A stretch of DNA of 6,666 nt from Geobacteraceae bacterium (GTDB taxonomy: Bacteria; Desulfobacterota; Desulfuromonadia; Geobacterales; Geobacteraceae): NCBI GenBank assembly GCA_012797715.1, contig JAAZOO010000269.1:1-6666 (forward strand), written 5' to 3'. The position numbers and the translations under genes were made by a program. Each line of letters opens with the position of its first letter. The stretch's first letter is position 1. Positions 5,146-6,666 of this stretch are shown here, piece by piece. Under the pieces are notes generated by a model that did not search any database, was not told the origin of the DNA, and was given only the letters and a program-made list of their open reading frames with translations.

Positions 5146-6666
5146 ATGCGTATCAAAACCAGGCTGATTCTATCCACCGCAATCCCCTCCGCTGTAGTGC
5201 TTTTCGCGCTTCTTGTCACCTTTCTGACCCTGCGGCACATGACGGACACCGCGGAGACGCTTATCAACCGCGACATGCAGACGTTGAGCGGTACCCAGGA
5301 GTTGTACTCGCAGGGTCTTCAGGGGGGGCAGGCAATCCGCAACATTCTGCTGAACCCCGCGGATGAGAAGGCATACGCCAACTACAAGAAGGCCGTGGAT
5401 TCCTTCGCCGCCGAGTTGTCGAAAATCGGGGAAACGCTGGCCGGGCAGCCCCGGGAAAAGGCTGCGCTGGCCGCTGTGGCGGGTGAATGCGCAAAAGACC
5501 TCGCATTGCGGGATTCCATCGTTTCCCTGGCTCGCCGGGGAGAGCTGGCGAAGGCAAAGGAGTTGCTCGTGCAGCAGGAAACCCCCCAGTGGCGGGTACT
5601 GAAAGACAAGCTGGTGGGAATGAAAGAGGAGAGGCTGAACTATATCTCCCAGCAGAAGGCACTCTTCGACAGGGATACAAGCCGGGCGCAGCTGGTTGCC
5701 CTGGCCTTGACCGGGCTGGGGTTGGTGACGGCGATACTGATCGTATTCTTCAGTATACGCACGATTATGAGAGGTCTGGAGCAGGCGGTTTCCCTGGCCG
5801 ACAGGATTGCCGGCGGCGACCTGAGAGGCGACCATGCCGTTACCTCCCGGGACGAGATAGGCTTGCTGATAGAGCATATGTACACCATGGGCGACAACTT
5901 GCGGGAACTCATCGGCAAGGTCAACGATGTCTCCTCCGGTATCGCGTCCGCCTCGGACCAACTCCACGCCACGTCGGAGCAGATCGCCACGGGCGCCGAG
6001 GAGGTTGCGGCACAGACCGGCACCGTGGCCACGGCGGGCGAAGAGATGTCGGCCACCTCCAACGATATTGCCCGCAACTGCGCCATTGCCGCGGACGCCG
6101 CCCGGCAGAGCGCGGATTCCGCCACCGCCGGAGTGGTCGTTGTCCAGGAAACCATCGCCGGAATGGGGCTCATAGCCGAACGCGTGAGGCGGACCGCGGA
6201 AAGCGTGGGAAGCCTGGGGACACGCTCGGAGCAGATTGGGGACATCATCGGGACCATCGAGGATATCGCCGACCAGACCAATCTCCTTGCCCTCAACGCA
6301 GCCATCGAGGCTGCCCGTGCCGGCGAACAGGGACGAGGATTCGCCGTGGTCGCCGATGAAGTGCGGGCGCTTGCGGACCGGACCACCAAGGCCACCCGTG
6401 AAATCGGAGAGATGATACAGGCAATCCAGAAAGAAACGCGGGATGCCGTCGCGGCCATGGAAGAAGGGGTCATGGAAGTGAAACGGGGAACGGATTCTTC
6501 CCGGAAGTCGGGGCTGGCACTGGATGAGATTCTGGAAAAGATCAATGAAGTGAGCATGCAGGTGAGTCAGATAGCCACCGCTGCGGAACAGCAGATGGCA
6601 ACCACCGCGGAGGTCGCCACAAATATCCAGCAGATTACCGAGGTGGTGCACCAGACGGCGCAAGGA
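5146..6666 (+). CDS. Methyl-accepting chemotaxis protein (3' end beyond the window)
   Basis: 507 codons are visible with no stop. It is an inner-membrane chemoreceptor that would signal to CheA/CheW. TM1 is at 7-29, a mostly helical periplasmic domain of about 155 residues (30-182) resembles a four-helix-bundle ligand domain, and TM2 is at 183-204. A HAMP domain follows (about 205-260, with DRIAGGDL). The cytoplasmic domain includes GEEMSATSNDIA, a likely methylation region, and the kinase-control tip EDIADQTNLLALNAAIEAARAG (372-393), continuing GRGFAVVADEVRALA. The last visible part is the descending helix (QIATAAEQQMATTAEVA). Style and length suggest the 40H class common in Geobacter, but the C-terminus is missing. 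ATG 5146 was chosen because AAGGA (5132-5136) lies 9 bases upstream; in-frame ATG 5128 would add MKGTVT but lacks an SD. It lies 71 bases after the small gene, probably in the same operon. The ligand is unknown. Confidence 0.95.
   Translation, partial: MRIKTRLILSTAIPSAVVLFALLVTFLTLRHMTDTAETLINRDMQTLSGTQELYSQGLQGGQAIRNILLNPADEKAYANYKKAVDSFAAELSKIGETLAGQPREKAALAAVAGECAKDLALRDSIVSLARRGELAKAKELLVQQETPQWRVLKDKLVGMKEERLNYISQQKALFDRDTSRAQLVALALTGLGLVTAILIVFFSIRTIMRGLEQAVSLADRIAGGDLRGDHAVTSRDEIGLLIEHMYTMGDNLRELIGKVNDVSSGIASASDQLHATSEQIATGAEEVAAQTGTVATAGEEMSATSNDIARNCAIAADAARQSADSATAGVVVVQETIAGMGLIAERVRRTAESVGSLGTRSEQIGDIIGTIEDIADQTNLLALNAAIEAARAGEQGRGFAVVADEVRALADRTTKATREIGEMIQAIQKETRDAVAAMEEGVMEVKRGTDSSRKSGLALDEILEKINEVSMQVSQIATAAEQQMATTAEVATNIQQITEVVHQTAQG

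Noticed and set aside
5170..6663. 497-codon minus-strand frame opposite the chemoreceptor
   Set aside because: The plus strand encodes an unmistakable MCP; the minus product is Gly/His/Arg-rich antisense translation.

Overview
The window looks like a GC-rich chromosomal segment from a Geobacter-type deltaproteobacterium (Desulfuromonadia). This rests on protein style: a large multi-PAS membrane sensor, an NtrC-class enhancer-binding response regulator, a sigma54-type promoter and a chemoreceptor whose signalling tip reads like Geobacter receptors. It is an inference, not a database match. All recognisable genes are signal-transduction genes; I see no mobile element, CRISPR array, tRNA or rRNA.

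Layout. (1) 1-2711, minus strand: the first 903 residues of a membrane sensor, probably a histidine kinase, with a polytopic N-terminus, a periplasmic dCache-like domain and three PAS domains. Its output domain lies off the left edge. (2) 2712-3156: a 445-base divergent intergenic region without a convincing standard gene. It holds several inverted repeats and, at its right end, a possible 11-codon leader ORF whose stop overlaps the next start. (3) 3157-4527, plus: an NtrC-family response regulator (receiver, AAA+ sigma54-activation domain, Fis-type HTH) with an unusually abrupt C-terminus. (4) 4528-4831: an intrinsic terminator, a palindrome GTCCCCC-A-GGGGGAC, a good -24/-12 (sigma54) promoter match, and a second copy of the palindrome just before a perfect Shine-Dalgarno. 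(5) 4832-5074, plus: an 80-aa soluble protein resembling the Nif11/NHLP-leader-like (Os1348/Franean1_4349-type) small proteins. (6) 5146-6666, plus: a methyl-accepting chemotaxis protein running off the right edge.

Working model (inference): the response regulator, perhaps driven by the divergent sensor or another kinase, binds the palindrome about 107 bases upstream of the predicted start site. It would then activate sigma54 transcription of a small protein-chemoreceptor operon. The second palindrome, at about +25, could be a repression site or an RNA hairpin beside the ribosome-binding site. The most unusual features are the duplicated palindrome around a sigma54 promoter, and the pairing of a RiPP-leader-like small protein with a chemoreceptor without any visible RiPP enzymes.
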